From assembly GCF_008107625.1 (NCBI RefSeq), contig NZ_SDKK01000006.1, positions 16,834 through 80,833 of the forward strand: 64,000 nucleotides of DNA, read 5' to 3'. Of the stretch, positions 1-8,840 are shown in pieces. The DNA is from Zoogloea oleivorans (lineage in GTDB: Bacteria > Pseudomonadota > Gammaproteobacteria > Burkholderiales > Rhodocyclaceae). The position numbers and the translations under genes are program-made. Numbering within the stretch: position 1 is the first letter of the stretch; every line of letters begins with the position of its first letter. The notes beneath the pieces are model-generated. The model was not told the DNA's origin. It did not search any database and worked only from the letters and a program-made list of their open reading frames with translations.

Positions 1-2
1 CC

Positions 3-3000
3 GCCAATGGCAACAAGATCTGGCTCGACCCCCTCGACCTGGCCCGCGGCCGGCTGGACCGGATTGCCATGGGCAGCGACGCCACAATCACGCACGAAGG
101 GCTGGTCGGCATGGCCTACGGCAAACTCGCCGACCACCTGACCCGCAGCCACGAACTCATCACCTTCGCCTACGACTGGCGCCTGCCCATCAAAACGCTC
201 GGCGCCACCCTTGTCAGCACCCTGCGCAAGGCGCTTGACGAGCACCCGGACAAGCCGGTGCGCATCCTTGCCCACAGCATGGGCGGCCTGGTCGTGCGCG
301 CCGCCTTTGCCGCCGACAAAACCCTGTGGGACGACATCATCGCCCGCGACGGTGGCCGGCTCCTCATGCTTGGCACGCCCAACCGCGGCTCCCACCTGTT
401 CGTCGAAACCCTGCTCGGCCAGTCGGACACCATCCGCACCCTCGCCCGCGTGGACCTGCGTCACAACATGCAGCAGATCCTCGACATCGTCGCCGGCTTC
501 CCCGGTGCGGTACACCTGCTGCCGGCGCCGGGCTTCACCGACACCGGCAACCTGAACGCCCGCAATTATTACGACCGGGACGTGTGGGACAAGCTTGCCG
601 ACGTCAACAACGACTTCTGGTTCGGCCGCAAACTGGGCGGCAAACCCACCCCGGAGGTCCTCCAGGCGGCCCATGACTTCTGGCTGTCGGTGGCCGATAC
701 CGCCTGGGTGCGCAAGGCCCCCGAGCGCATCGCCTACGTTTTTGGGCAGAGCGACAACACCCCCTGCGGGCTGCTCGAACAGACCGACGGCAACAAGGTG
801 ATCGGCCTGGCCCTGCGCGGCACCCCCGAAGGCGACGGCTCCGTCACCTGGGCCTCAGGCCACCTGCCCGACCTGCCCGCCGAGCGCAAATGGCTGATGC
901 CCGTCGATCACATGGGCCTCACCAGCACCACCAAATACTTCGACGAGATCGATGCCCTCCTTACCCGCGGCAGCCCGCGCAAGCTGGCCGCCCTGCCGGT
1001 CAGCCGGGGCGACAGCAGCGCGTCGGTTCGCACCTACCGTGCCGGCCCGCCGGAAGGCTACCCGTCGGCCCCCGAAGCAACAGCCCGCCTCCTCGGCGGC
1101 CGTGTGCAGCGAGCGGCAGCACGGGGCAAGAACCGGCTCCTGCGCGTGTCGGTCAAGGCCATGGACCTGCGTTTCGTGCAGATTCCGATCCTGTGCGGCC
1201 ACTACCGTGGCGATCCGATCGCCGCCGCCGAATCGGTCATCGACCGCTACCTGGTGGACGGCGCCCTGAGCCAGCGCCAGCGCCTCGGCATCCACTCCGG
1301 GGCCCTCGGCAGCGCCACCATCGTGCTGATGCCACGCACCCCTGAAGAGCGCCTGCGCCAGACCGGCCGCGGCGCCGTGGTGGTGGGCCTGGGAGAAATG
1401 GGCACCTTGTCGGCCGAAGGGGTCACCGAAGCGGTGCGCTCCGGCGTGCTGCGCTACCTGCTCCACGCCGCCGACCGCTACGGTGAAGAGTCGATCACCA
1501 ACGACACCCGCAGCGACACGTCCCCCACCCTGCGCCTCAGCCTGGCGAGCCTGCTGATCGGCTCGAATTCCGCGGCCCAGCTCGACGTGGACGAAGCCAT
1601 CAAGGCCGTCGTGCTGGGCGTACTGGCAGCCAACCGGGATTTCGATAACGGCACCGGCAAGCAGGCTGTACGACGCGCCTTCGTGGGCGACCTGCAGTTC
1701 GTCGAGATGTACCGCGACGCGGCCATCTCGGCCGCCCACGCCGTCCGGCGCCTCAACACCACCCTGGCCAGCGATCTCAAACGCCTCAACCTCGACCTGG
1801 AAACCGCCACCGAAGTGCGCTACGGCGAGGGCACCCGCCAGCGCCTCAGTGTGTCGCCCTTCACCGACTACTGGCCGCGCCTGGTGGTGTGCGACGCCGA
1901 CCGGGAAGACAACCACTGCACGCCCGAGTGCTACACCCCACGCGTCCAGTTGCCCATCCCGGCGGAAAGCCTGCGCCAGATCCTGCGCATCTACGGCTGC
2001 GGCGACAAAGTTGCCGACGGCCACATGCCGATTCCCACCGGGCTCGACGAAGCCCCCGCACCCCGTTACGCCAAGCGTCTGAAGTTCATCTACATGGGTG
2101 AAAAGGCCCGTGCCGAAAGCATCGTCCAGCAACGTCAGCCGGGCCTCGTCGAAAAGCTGGCCGACATTACTTTCAACGGTCCCGGGCGCACGCTCTATTC
2201 CCCCGAAGCAGGCTTCGGCAACACCCTGTTCCAACTGCTCGTCCCCCTCGACTTCAAGGGTGCCGCGCGCAAGGCCTGCAACCTGATTCTGGTCGTTGAT
2301 GACAGCACCGCCAACCTGCCGTGGGAAATGCTGGAAGCCGACGGCAAGCCCCTGGTGCTGCGCACCCGCGTCGTACGCCAGTTCATGACACCACGCTTTC
2401 GCCAGCAGGTCGTGCGTAGCGACGACCTGTCGGCCTGCGTGATTGCCAACCCGAGCACCGAAGGCTTCCACGCTCAGTTCGGCGGACCGGGCTGGAAGCC
2501 CGCCAACGGCCCGAATGGCGTGCCCGGCTGCGACAGCCTGGCCGATCTGCCGGGCGCCGCCGGCGAGGGCGACGCGGTCAGCCGGGTTCTCACCGATGCC
2601 GGCTACGCCGTCACCATCGCCCCGCCCGACTCAACCGCCAGCGACGTCTTCACGCGCCTCTTCGCCCGCCCCTACCGCATTCTGATGGTTTCCGCCCACG
2701 GCATCTTCGCCAGGCAGGCCGCCGACGGCAGCTATCGCAGCGGCGTGGTGCTGTCGGATGGTCTGCTCCTGTCGGCCACCGAAATCAGCCTGATGGAGAA
2801 CGTCCCCGACCTGGTCTTCCTGAGCTGCTGCCACCTGGGCAAGATCGGCACCGAGGCGGGCTCGAACAGCAACCGGCTGGCCTACAGCCTGGCCCGCGAG
2901 TTGATCGACATGGGCGTGCGCTGCGTGGTGGCCGCCGGCTGGGAGGTGGACGACGCCGCCGCCCGCACCTTCACCGAAACCTTCTTTGACCAGATGACCA

Positions 3001-4190
3001 ACCAGGGCGCCAGCTTTGGAAACGCCATCAGCACTGCCCGCCAGACCACCTTCGACACCCACCCGGCGTGCAACACCTGGGGTGCCTACCAGGCCTACGG
3101 TGACCCGTCCTTCCAGCTTCAGGTGCGCCGGGGCACTGCAACCGACGATACCCCGCTGGGGGCTCCGGAAGAACTCATCGAGTGGCTTGAACAACGCCGT
3201 CTCGACACACGCCTTGGCGCCGCATCCTCAATCATCCCGGAGCCCGACTGCAAAACGCTGACACAACGGATCAAGACACGCCTGAAGCATGTGCCCGACG
3301 CGTGGGTCGACCTCCCGGAAGTCCAGCAGGCACTCGGGCGCCTCTATACCGAATACGGCCGGGACGGCTTTCCAGTGGCCCGCCAAGCTCTGCTGCGCGC
3401 CATCGGTGAAGACTCCTCCCGCGGGCTGGTGCCGATATCGGCCATCGAGCAACTCGCCAACATGGAAGCCCGGCAGGCCGAACGCCTCAGTGAACCGGGC
3501 CCAGCGCAGGATCTCAAGGCAGCAACGCCACTGGTCAACGACGCCATCGCCCGCCTGAAATCCCTGCTCGCCCTGTCCAGCCCCAAACCCCACGGTGAAC
3601 CGGATGCCGTCTCGAACGGGGCCCGACCCAACCTGGAACGGCTGGCCATCCTCGGCAGTGCCTACAAGCGCAAGGCCATCGTCCTCGCCCGTTCCGGCGA
3701 GACATGGAAAAAGATCGCCACCCAACTCGATCTGGCGCGCAATGCCTACACCCTGAGCGAAGGCAGCCCGGACACCACCACCGACTGGAACCCCTACGGC
3801 GCCATCAACCGCATCCAGCTCGATGCCCTGCTGGGTGACGCACCGGCCATCGACGCCCAGCTCACTCTGTGCGAAAAGGCCGCCCAGGCACGCTTCTCGC
3901 AGAGCTACGACTTCTTCGACGCGGTCATGCCCGCCGATACCGCCATCGCCCGCTGGCTGCACGACAGCACTGCCAGCGTCGCTGCGGACAGCCTGGCCGT
4001 ACATCTGAAACACTATCGGGACGCCATTCGCGGCCTCAGTTGCACCCGCCGCCAGCGCGATTCGGTCAGCTCCCAGCTGGTAATCCTGGCCGAGCTTCTC
4101 GATTGCCGAAAATCCGACAAGGACAAGGAACGGGCCCGCCTCCTCAGGGATCTGGCCAGCGCCCTCCAGACCCCGGGCAACCAGCCATGA
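3..4190 (+). CDS. Lipase-like alpha/beta hydrolase fused to CHAT caspase-like protease (5' partial)
   Basis: The reading frame is open to the window edge, and the codons before the first ATG (position 69) already read like protein, so the true start lies upstream. At least 1395 residues are encoded. Numbered from the ATG at 69: an alpha/beta-hydrolase domain with the nucleophile motif AHSMGG (Ser70) fills about the first 300 residues. A middle region of unknown fold follows (about 300-700, with a VGLGEMG motif). A CHAT domain covers about 710-1030, starting near NLPWEML, with catalytic His877 in SAHG and probably Cys921 in LSCCHLG. A helical tail of about 340 residues ends the protein. CHAT proteins are caspase-like proteases, and several act in bacterial immunity or regulated cell death. 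Joining such a protease to a lipase-like hydrolase suggests a self-contained effector, but substrate and role are unknown. The partner genes, if any, would be to the left of the window. Confidence 0.8.
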   Translation, partial: ANGNKIWLDPLDLARGRLDRIAMGSDATITHEGLVGMAYGKLADHLTRSHELITFAYDWRLPIKTLGATLVSTLRKALDEHPDKPVRILAHSMGGLVVRAAFAADKTLWDDIIARDGGRLLMLGTPNRGSHLFVETLLGQSDTIRTLARVDLRHNMQQILDIVAGFPGAVHLLPAPGFTDTGNLNARNYYDRDVWDKLADVNNDFWFGRKLGGKPTPEVLQAAHDFWLSVADTAWVRKAPERIAYVFGQSDNTPCGLLEQTDGNKVIGLALRGTPEGDGSVTWASGHLPDLPAERKWLMPVDHMGLTSTTKYFDEIDALLTRGSPRKLAALPVSRGDSSASVRTYRAGPPEGYPSAPEATARLLGGRVQRAAARGKNRLLRVSVKAMDLRFVQIPILCGHYRGDPIAAAESVIDRYLVDGALSQRQRLGIHSGALGSATIVLMPRTPEERLRQTGRGAVVVGLGEMGTLSAEGVTEAVRSGVLRYLLHAADRYGEESITNDTRSDTSPTLRLSLASLLIGSNSAAQLDVDEAIKAVVLGVLAANRDFDNGTGKQAVRRAFVGDLQFVEMYRDAAISAAHAVRRLNTTLASDLKRLNLDLETATEVRYGEGTRQRLSVSPFTDYWPRLVVCDADREDNHCTPECYTPRVQLPIPAESLRQILRIYGCGDKVADGHMPIPTGLDEAPAPRYAKRLKFIYMGEKARAESIVQQRQPGLVEKLADITFNGPGRTLYSPEAGFGNTLFQLLVPLDFKGAARKACNLILVVDDSTANLPWEMLEADGKPLVLRTRVVRQFMTPRFRQQVVRSDDLSACVIANPSTEGFHAQFGGPGWKPANGPNGVPGCDSLADLPGAAGEGDAVSRVLTDAGYAVTIAPPDSTASDVFTRLFARPYRILMVSAHGIFARQAADGSYRSGVVLSDGLLLSATEISLMENVPDLVFLSCCHLGKIGTEAGSNSNRLAYSLARELIDMGVRCVVAAGWEVDDAAARTFTETFFDQMTNQGASFGNAISTARQTTFDTHPACNTWGAYQAYGDPSFQLQVRRGTATDDTPLGAPEELIEWLEQRRLDTRLGAASSIIPEPDCKTLTQRIKTRLKHVPDAWVDLPEVQQALGRLYTEYGRDGFPVARQALLRAIGEDSSRGLVPISAIEQLANMEARQAERLSEPGPAQDLKAATPLVNDAIARLKSLLALSSPKPHGEPDAVSNGARPNLERLAILGSAYKRKAIVLARSGETWKKIATQLDLARNAYTLSEGSPDTTTDWNPYGAINRIQLDALLGDAPAIDAQLTLCEKAAQARFSQSYDFFDAVMPADTAIARWLHDSTASVAADSLAVHLKHYRDAIRGLSCTRRQRDSVSSQLVILAELLDCRKSDKDKERARLLRDLASALQTPGNQP

Positions 4191-4198
4191 ACCCCAAA

Positions 4199-4215
4199 CG
4201 CCCAACAATGGTGCA
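4199..4215 (+). promoter_or_regulatory. Candidate NtrC enhancer site upstream of nasA
   Basis: The 17-mer CGCCCAACAATGGTGCA fits the NtrC consensus TGCACC-N5-GGTGCA perfectly in the right half and partly in the left. It is centred about 128 bp upstream of the predicted nasA start point, a usual distance for a sigma-54 enhancer. A weaker GGTGC half-site lies near 4261. Only one half matches well, so this is tentative. Confidence 0.35.
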
Positions 4216-4298
4216 AACCGGCGATCGCGCACAAGAATAGGTCGGACTTAACCCCACTCTGGTGCGCCAATATCGATGCTGGGCACGAAAAATCAATA

Positions 4299-4342
4299 CT
4301 TTAGTGCATGGCACATGGTTTGCTTGATGCCATGCACTAAAG
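4299..4342. repeat. Perfect 15-bp inverted repeat around the nasA promoter
   Basis: The arms 4299-4313 (CTTTAGTGCATGGCA) and 4328-4342 (TGCCATGCACTAAAG) are exact reverse complements separated by 14 bp. The left arm contains the -24 element of the sigma-54 promoter and the right arm ends in the Shine-Dalgarno sequence. Because the predicted start point lies inside the right arm, the repeat acts more likely as a DNA operator than as an RNA hairpin, unless a promoter further upstream reads through it. Confidence 0.8.
4309..4324 (+). promoter_or_regulatory. Sigma-54 promoter of nasA
   Basis: TGGCAC-ATGGT-TTGCT matches the sigma-54 consensus TGGCAC-N5-TTGCW in every conserved base, with the -24 GG (4310-4311) and -12 GC (4322-4323) exactly 10 bp apart. 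Transcription should start near 4335, leaving a leader of only about 16 nt before the nasA ATG. Sigma-54 control fits nitrogen-regulated nitrate assimilation. Confidence 0.8.
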
Positions 4343-4350
4343 GAGTCGTG

Positions 4351-7083
4351 ATGGCAGAAACCAAGTCCACCTGTTGTTACTGCGGCGTAGGCTGCGGTGT
4401 TGTGATCGAACATGAAGCCGGCCGCATCATTGGCGTAAAGGGGGACCCGGACCATCCCGCCAACTTCGGCCGCCTGTGCACCAAGGGCGCCACCCTGCAC
4501 CTGTCCGCCGCACCCGACACCCTGATCGCCCGGGCACTCCATCCGGAGCTGCGCAGCAGTCGTGACGAAGGTCGCCAGCGGGTCAGCTGGGACACCGCCC
4601 TCGACACCGCCGCCGACAAGTTTGCCGCAATCATCGCCGAACACGGCCCCGATGCGGTCGCCATCTATGGCGCCGGCCAGTTGCTGACCGAGGACTATTA
4701 CGTCTTCAACAAGCTGATGAAAGGTCTCATCGGCTCGAACAACCTCGATACCAATTCGCGCCTGTGCATGTCGAGCGCAGTGGCCGGCTACAAACTCAGC
4801 CTGGGCGCCGATGCGCCGCCGTGCAGCTACGCGGACATCGCCCACACCAAAGCCTTGTTCATCACCGGCAGCAACACCGCCTTCGCCCACCCGATCGCCT
4901 TCCGCCGCGTCGAGGACGCCCGCAAGGCCAATCCGGACATCCAGCTGGTTGTCATCGACCCGCGTCGCACCGACACCGCCGAAGCCGCCGACCTGCACCT
5001 GGCCCTGCTGCCCGGCACCGACATCGCCCTCTACAACGCGATGCTCCACGTCATGCTGTGGGAAGGCTGGATCAACCGCGATTACGTGGACGCCCACACC
5101 GAAGGCTTCGACGCCCTCAAGAAGACCGTTCGCGAATACACGCCGGCCATGGCAGCCACCATCTGCGGCCTCGACAGAAAGCACATCGAGCAGGCGGCGC
5201 AGATTTTCGCCACCTCTCCGGCCACCATGTCGATGTATTGCCAGGGACTCAACCAGTTCTCCTTCGGCACCCACAACAACTCGGCACTGATCAACCTGCA
5301 CCTGGCTACCGGCCAGATCGGCAAACCGGGCGCCGGCCCCTTCTCCCTCACCGGCCAGCCCAATGCCATGGGCGGCCGCGAAGTCGGGGGCCTGTCGAAT
5401 CTGCTGTCAGCCCACCGGGACATGGCCAACGCCGAACACCGGGCCGAAGTCGCCGCCCTGTGGGGCGTGGACAGCGTCCCCGAGAAGCCCGGCAAGAGCG
5501 CCGTCGAACTGTTCAAGGCACTGCAAACCGGCGAGATCAAGGCCGTATGGATCGCCTGCACCAACCCGGCCCAGTCGATGCCCGATCAGGCCCTCATCCA
5601 CGAGGCCCTCAAAACTGCCGAATTCGTCATCGTCCAGGAAGCCTTTGGTCACACCGAAACCTGCGCCTACGCCGACCTGCTGCTGCCCGCCAGTACCTGG
5701 GGCGAGAAAGATGGCACCGTCACCAACTCGGAGCGGGCCATCACCCGCGTCCGGGCCGCCGTGTCCGCGCCGGGTGAAGCCCGCCACGATTGGGCGATCG
5801 TGGTGGATTTCGCCCGGCGTCTGGGCACTCGTCTCGGCAAGGGCGAGCTTGCCGCACGGATGTTCCCCTACAGCGCGCCGGAAGAAGTCTGGAACGAGCA
5901 TCGCGAATCCACCCGCGGCCGCGACCTGGACATTACCGGCCTCAGCTATACCATGCTGGAAACCGTCGGCCCCCAGCAATGGCCCTTCCCCGAAGGCGCC
6001 AGCCAGGGCAAGGTCCGGCTCTACGAAGACGGCATCTTCCCGACGCCCTCCGGGCGTGCCCGCTTCGTCGTCACCGAACACCGCATCACCGCAGAATCGC
6101 CCAGCGCCCGCTACCCGCTGCACCTCAACACCGGGCGCCTGCGCGACCAGTGGCACGGCATGAGCCGCACCGGCCTCGTCGCCCGCCTCTACAGCCATGA
6201 GCCAGAACCCATGCTGCACATGCACAAGGACGACATGGAGCGCCGCCAGTTGGCCAATGGCGATCTCGTCAAGGTGAAGAGCAAACGTGGCGACGTGGTG
6301 CTCAAAGTGGTGGAGTCCGCCACCCTGCGCGCCGGACAGAGCTTCCTGCCGATGCACTGGGGCGGCAACACCATGGGCGGCCAGGGCGTGAACGTGCTGC
6401 TGCCATCCGACTTCGATCCGTACTCGAAACAACCCGAACTCAAGCACGCTGCCGTGCAGGTAGAGAAATACACCGCCGGCAAGGCCCTGGTTGCCATGCG
6501 CCGCACCGAGGTGGACGCCGACGGCAATCTGCAACCCAACCCGCTGGCAGTGATGGACAGGCTGCGCCAGTGGCTACCCAATTTCCCCTATGCCAGCCTG
6601 ACGCTGGCCGGACGCACCGCGCCGGTCATCGTTCTGAAGGCCCGTGGCGAAGAACTGGCACCGGAACTGCTGGCGGCCCTCGACCGGGAGCTGTCGCTCG
6701 ACGATCCGACCAAAGTACTGTCCTACCAGGACAGTCGCAAGGACGTGGCCAAGCGGGCGCTGGTGGAGGGTGACTCCCTTGCCGCCGTGCGTCTGGCCGG
6801 CGAAACCAAGGCCGCCGACTGGCTCACCGACATGATGGTACAAGGGCACTCAGCGGCAGCCGTACGCCCTTGGCTTCTGGCACCGCTGACCCAGCCGCCT
6901 GCCGGACAAGCCGCCCGTGGCAAGGTCATCTGCAACTGTTTCGACGTGGCCGAAGACGATATCCTGAGCGCTTTCCGCGCCGGGGAATCGCTGGATGCCC
7001 TTCAGGCACGTACCAAGTGCGGTACCAACTGCGGCTCCTGCGTGCCGGAACTGAAGCGTCTGCGCCACAGCGTATCGAACTGA
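4351..7083 (+). CDS. nasA: Assimilatory nitrate reductase, catalytic subunit NasA
   Basis: This 910-residue molybdopterin oxidoreductase reduces nitrate to nitrite in the cytoplasm for nitrogen assimilation. The N-terminal [4Fe-4S] motif uses Cys8, Cys11, Cys15 and Cys43. The bis-MGD domain follows, with a molydopterin-binding barrel near the C-terminus. The last 50 residues form a BFD-like [2Fe-2S] domain (Cys861, Cys863, Cys894, Cys897), which separates NasA-type enzymes from formate dehydrogenases. The start at 4351 is chosen because AAAGGAG lies 5 bases upstream and because the sigma-54 promoter lies between it and the upstream in-frame start at 4276. The gene stands alone: no nasB, nirBD, transporter or nasT is next to it here, so the electron donor must be encoded elsewhere. 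Confidence 0.93.
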   Translation: MAETKSTCCYCGVGCGVVIEHEAGRIIGVKGDPDHPANFGRLCTKGATLHLSAAPDTLIARALHPELRSSRDEGRQRVSWDTALDTAADKFAAIIAEHGPDAVAIYGAGQLLTEDYYVFNKLMKGLIGSNNLDTNSRLCMSSAVAGYKLSLGADAPPCSYADIAHTKALFITGSNTAFAHPIAFRRVEDARKANPDIQLVVIDPRRTDTAEAADLHLALLPGTDIALYNAMLHVMLWEGWINRDYVDAHTEGFDALKKTVREYTPAMAATICGLDRKHIEQAAQIFATSPATMSMYCQGLNQFSFGTHNNSALINLHLATGQIGKPGAGPFSLTGQPNAMGGREVGGLSNLLSAHRDMANAEHRAEVAALWGVDSVPEKPGKSAVELFKALQTGEIKAVWIACTNPAQSMPDQALIHEALKTAEFVIVQEAFGHTETCAYADLLLPASTWGEKDGTVTNSERAITRVRAAVSAPGEARHDWAIVVDFARRLGTRLGKGELAARMFPYSAPEEVWNEHRESTRGRDLDITGLSYTMLETVGPQQWPFPEGASQGKVRLYEDGIFPTPSGRARFVVTEHRITAESPSARYPLHLNTGRLRDQWHGMSRTGLVARLYSHEPEPMLHMHKDDMERRQLANGDLVKVKSKRGDVVLKVVESATLRAGQSFLPMHWGGNTMGGQGVNVLLPSDFDPYSKQPELKHAAVQVEKYTAGKALVAMRRTEVDADGNLQPNPLAVMDRLRQWLPNFPYASLTLAGRTAPVIVLKARGEELAPELLAALDRELSLDDPTKVLSYQDSRKDVAKRALVEGDSLAAVRLAGETKAADWLTDMMVQGHSAAAVRPWLLAPLTQPPAGQAARGKVICNCFDVAEDDILSAFRAGESLDALQARTKCGTNCGSCVPELKRLRHSVSN

Positions 7084-7094
7084 AGAATGAAGAA

Positions 7095-7117
7095 CGCCGG
7101 GCCAGAACGGTCCGGCG
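7095..7117. terminator. Weak hairpin after nasA
   Basis: A 9-bp GC-rich stem (CGCCGGGCC with GGTCCGGCG, one G-U pair) with a 5-nt loop lies between the convergent nasA and hydrolase genes. No T-run follows on either strand, so it is at best a weak or factor-assisted terminator. Confidence 0.35.
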
Positions 7118-7125
7118 TGAATCGA

Positions 7126-8013
7126 TCAGACCCGGGCCAGCCCGTTGGCCTGCATCCACTTGAGCGTGGCTTCGGCCACGGCGTCGCATTCGCCGACGCC
7201 CGAAAAAGTATGATCGGCTTCGGGGAAGTGCAGCACCTCGACCCCCTGACGCCCCAGCACCGCACGCCATTCAGCGCTTGAAGCCTGCATCTGATCGAAC
7301 TCCCGCGCCACGTAATCCCGGCCACTCAGCAACACCGCCAGCGGATCATCGCGTCTGGCCAGACCCTTGGCCATCCGCTCGGGCAGACTGCCGGTCGCCT
7401 CCTCCACCTGAACCGCTGCGGCAGCCGACGGTTTGTCGGCACTGCCACCGGCCACCTTGAGCAGGGAAAACAGGCTGCCGAAAGAACTCAGCACACTGAC
7501 CTTGCCCCCCAGCAACTTCTTCCAGAAGGCCGGATCAGTCAGTCGCTGCAGATAGTAATGCTTGAGAAAAACCTTGGCCTCACCCGCCTCGGTGTGCACC
7601 CAGGGATTCAGCAGCAGGGAGCCGGCCACCCGCCGATCTGTTTCGGCCGGATACAGGCAAACAGCACTGGCCCCGTCGCACAGGCCCCACAGCACCACCC
7701 GACTCAACCCCGGCTGGGCCTTGAGAAACGCACCGATGGCGGCATCGATGTCGTCATTGAGCGCCTCGAAACTACTCGCCGGCCCCGTTGAATCGCCCAT
7801 CCCGCGATAGTCGAAGCGCATGCACGGTATACCGCGAACAGCCAGATGGCGCGCCACCAGGACAAACTGCCGATGGGCACCGGCCCTGTACTGCGGACCG
7901 CCGACAATGACCAGCACACCGACCTCGGCAGGCACCAGCGGCGCCGAGACGATGCCCACCAGGGATTCGCCGGCGCACTCGAACATCACGACGCTATCGT
8001 GCCAGTCGCTCAT
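7126..8013 (-). CDS. Hydrolase 1, exosortase A system-associated
   Basis: An alpha/beta-hydrolase of 295 residues matching the family 'hydrolase 1, exosortase A system-associated'. The nucleophile-elbow position reads GLCDGAS, so the usual serine is replaced by Cys or Asp, which is characteristic of this family; FDYRGMGDS and a C-terminal ADHTFS histidine motif are also present. Its substrate is unknown; family members always lie in exopolysaccharide/exosortase clusters. Its ATG overlaps the stop of the upstream hydrolase 2 gene by four bases (ATGA), so the two are translationally coupled and belong to the ACP-hydrolase 2-hydrolase 1 operon. Confidence 0.88.
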   Translation of the reverse strand: MSDWHDSVVMFECAGESLVGIVSAPLVPAEVGVLVIVGGPQYRAGAHRQFVLVARHLAVRGIPCMRFDYRGMGDSTGPASSFEALNDDIDAAIGAFLKAQPGLSRVVLWGLCDGASAVCLYPAETDRRVAGSLLLNPWVHTEAGEAKVFLKHYYLQRLTDPAFWKKLLGGKVSVLSSFGSLFSLLKVAGGSADKPSAAAAVQVEEATGSLPERMAKGLARRDDPLAVLLSGRDYVAREFDQMQASSAEWRAVLGRQGVEVLHFPEADHTFSGVGECDAVAEATLKWMQANGLARV

Positions 8014-8840
8014 GCAAACTCCTCAAGGGCAAGCAGCGAGGCCTCGATCAATGCCGGACACAATTCGATTTCCTGGGTTTGCCAGAAGGCCGGCCCAACC
8101 ACGGCCTGCGCCCGGCAACGAATGCCGGCCCCAACCCAGCGATCGATAAGCACCCGGAGTGCGGGAGAGACTTCTTCGCGCTCCGGCGGACCAAGCTCCA
8201 GCGCCACAACCGGCGCAGGATAGCCGTTCTGCAGCCCCAGGGTAGCCGACTCCATGCCCCTGGCCAGATCGGAAGACAGGCGGTAGCCGGCAACATCAAC
8301 GCTTTCACCGGCCTTCAGGCTGGCCCGCACGGCTTCCATCGATGCCTTGGCATCGGCATCGGCAAGCATCTCGGCAGCACCTTTCAGGCGCAGGAACTGG
8401 GTCAGGTGCTGACGCCCGTTACTCACCGGCTGCCACAGCAACAAGGGCGCAGCGACACCGCCCGAGCGCAGCCAGTCGGCCAGCACGAGGGCGCCACCGC
8501 GCATCCCCCAAAGGGCTACCGCACCTTTGAGGTGTGTCGTTACCCACGACCAGGCATCACGGCAGTCCTGGATCCACAGATCCCAGGATGCATCGCCAAA
8601 ATCACCGGCACTGTCGCCACATCCGGTCAGATCGACCTGGAGAGTCGACCACCCCCTGGTGGCGAAAGCTTCTGCGGCAAGGGCAACCATTCGCCGGGAC
8701 TTGTTCATTTCCTCGGCAAACGGGTGCACAAAAATCAGGGTGCCGACAGGATCTACCGCATGGGTGAGGAAACAGAAGCGACCACCTGCTGCAGACCCCG
8801 GAAGAAAAAATGCCTCCCGCCGGGGCTTCAAGCCCGCCAT
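8010..8840 (-). CDS. Hydrolase 2, exosortase A system-associated
   Basis: A second alpha/beta-hydrolase, 276 residues, of the type 'hydrolase 2, exosortase A system-associated'. Visible motifs are FVHPFAEEMNKSRR near residue 40, the oxyanion/strand segment VDLTGCGDS, and GMRGGA at the nucleophile elbow, where serine is again missing. It starts one base after the stop of the acyl carrier protein gene and overlaps hydrolase 1, so the three genes form a tight operon. Pairing of two atypical hydrolases with an ACP suggests transfer or release of an acyl group in polysaccharide or lipid synthesis; this is inference. Confidence 0.85.
   Translation of the reverse strand: MAGLKPRREAFFLPGSAAGGRFCFLTHAVDPVGTLIFVHPFAEEMNKSRRMVALAAEAFATRGWSTLQVDLTGCGDSAGDFGDASWDLWIQDCRDAWSWVTTHLKGAVALWGMRGGALVLADWLRSGGVAAPLLLWQPVSNGRQHLTQFLRLKGAAEMLADADAKASMEAVRASLKAGESVDVAGYRLSSDLARGMESATLGLQNGYPAPVVALELGPPEREEVSPALRVLIDRWVGAGIRCRAQAVVGPAFWQTQEIELCPALIEASLLALEEFA

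Noticed and set aside
855..2471. Long open frame (538 codons) on the minus strand inside the CHAT gene
   Set aside because: It is antisense to a frame with recognisable hydrolase and CHAT motifs; long shadow frames are normal in GC-rich coding DNA.
4299..4342. NasT/NasR-type leader attenuator for nasA
   Set aside because: There is no terminator T-run and the predicted start lies within the right arm, so the hairpin is not in the main transcript.
4276..4350. Upstream in-frame start for nasA
   Set aside because: It would place the sigma-54 promoter and Shine-Dalgarno inside the coding region; the ATG at 4351 has the ribosome-binding site and matches the family start.
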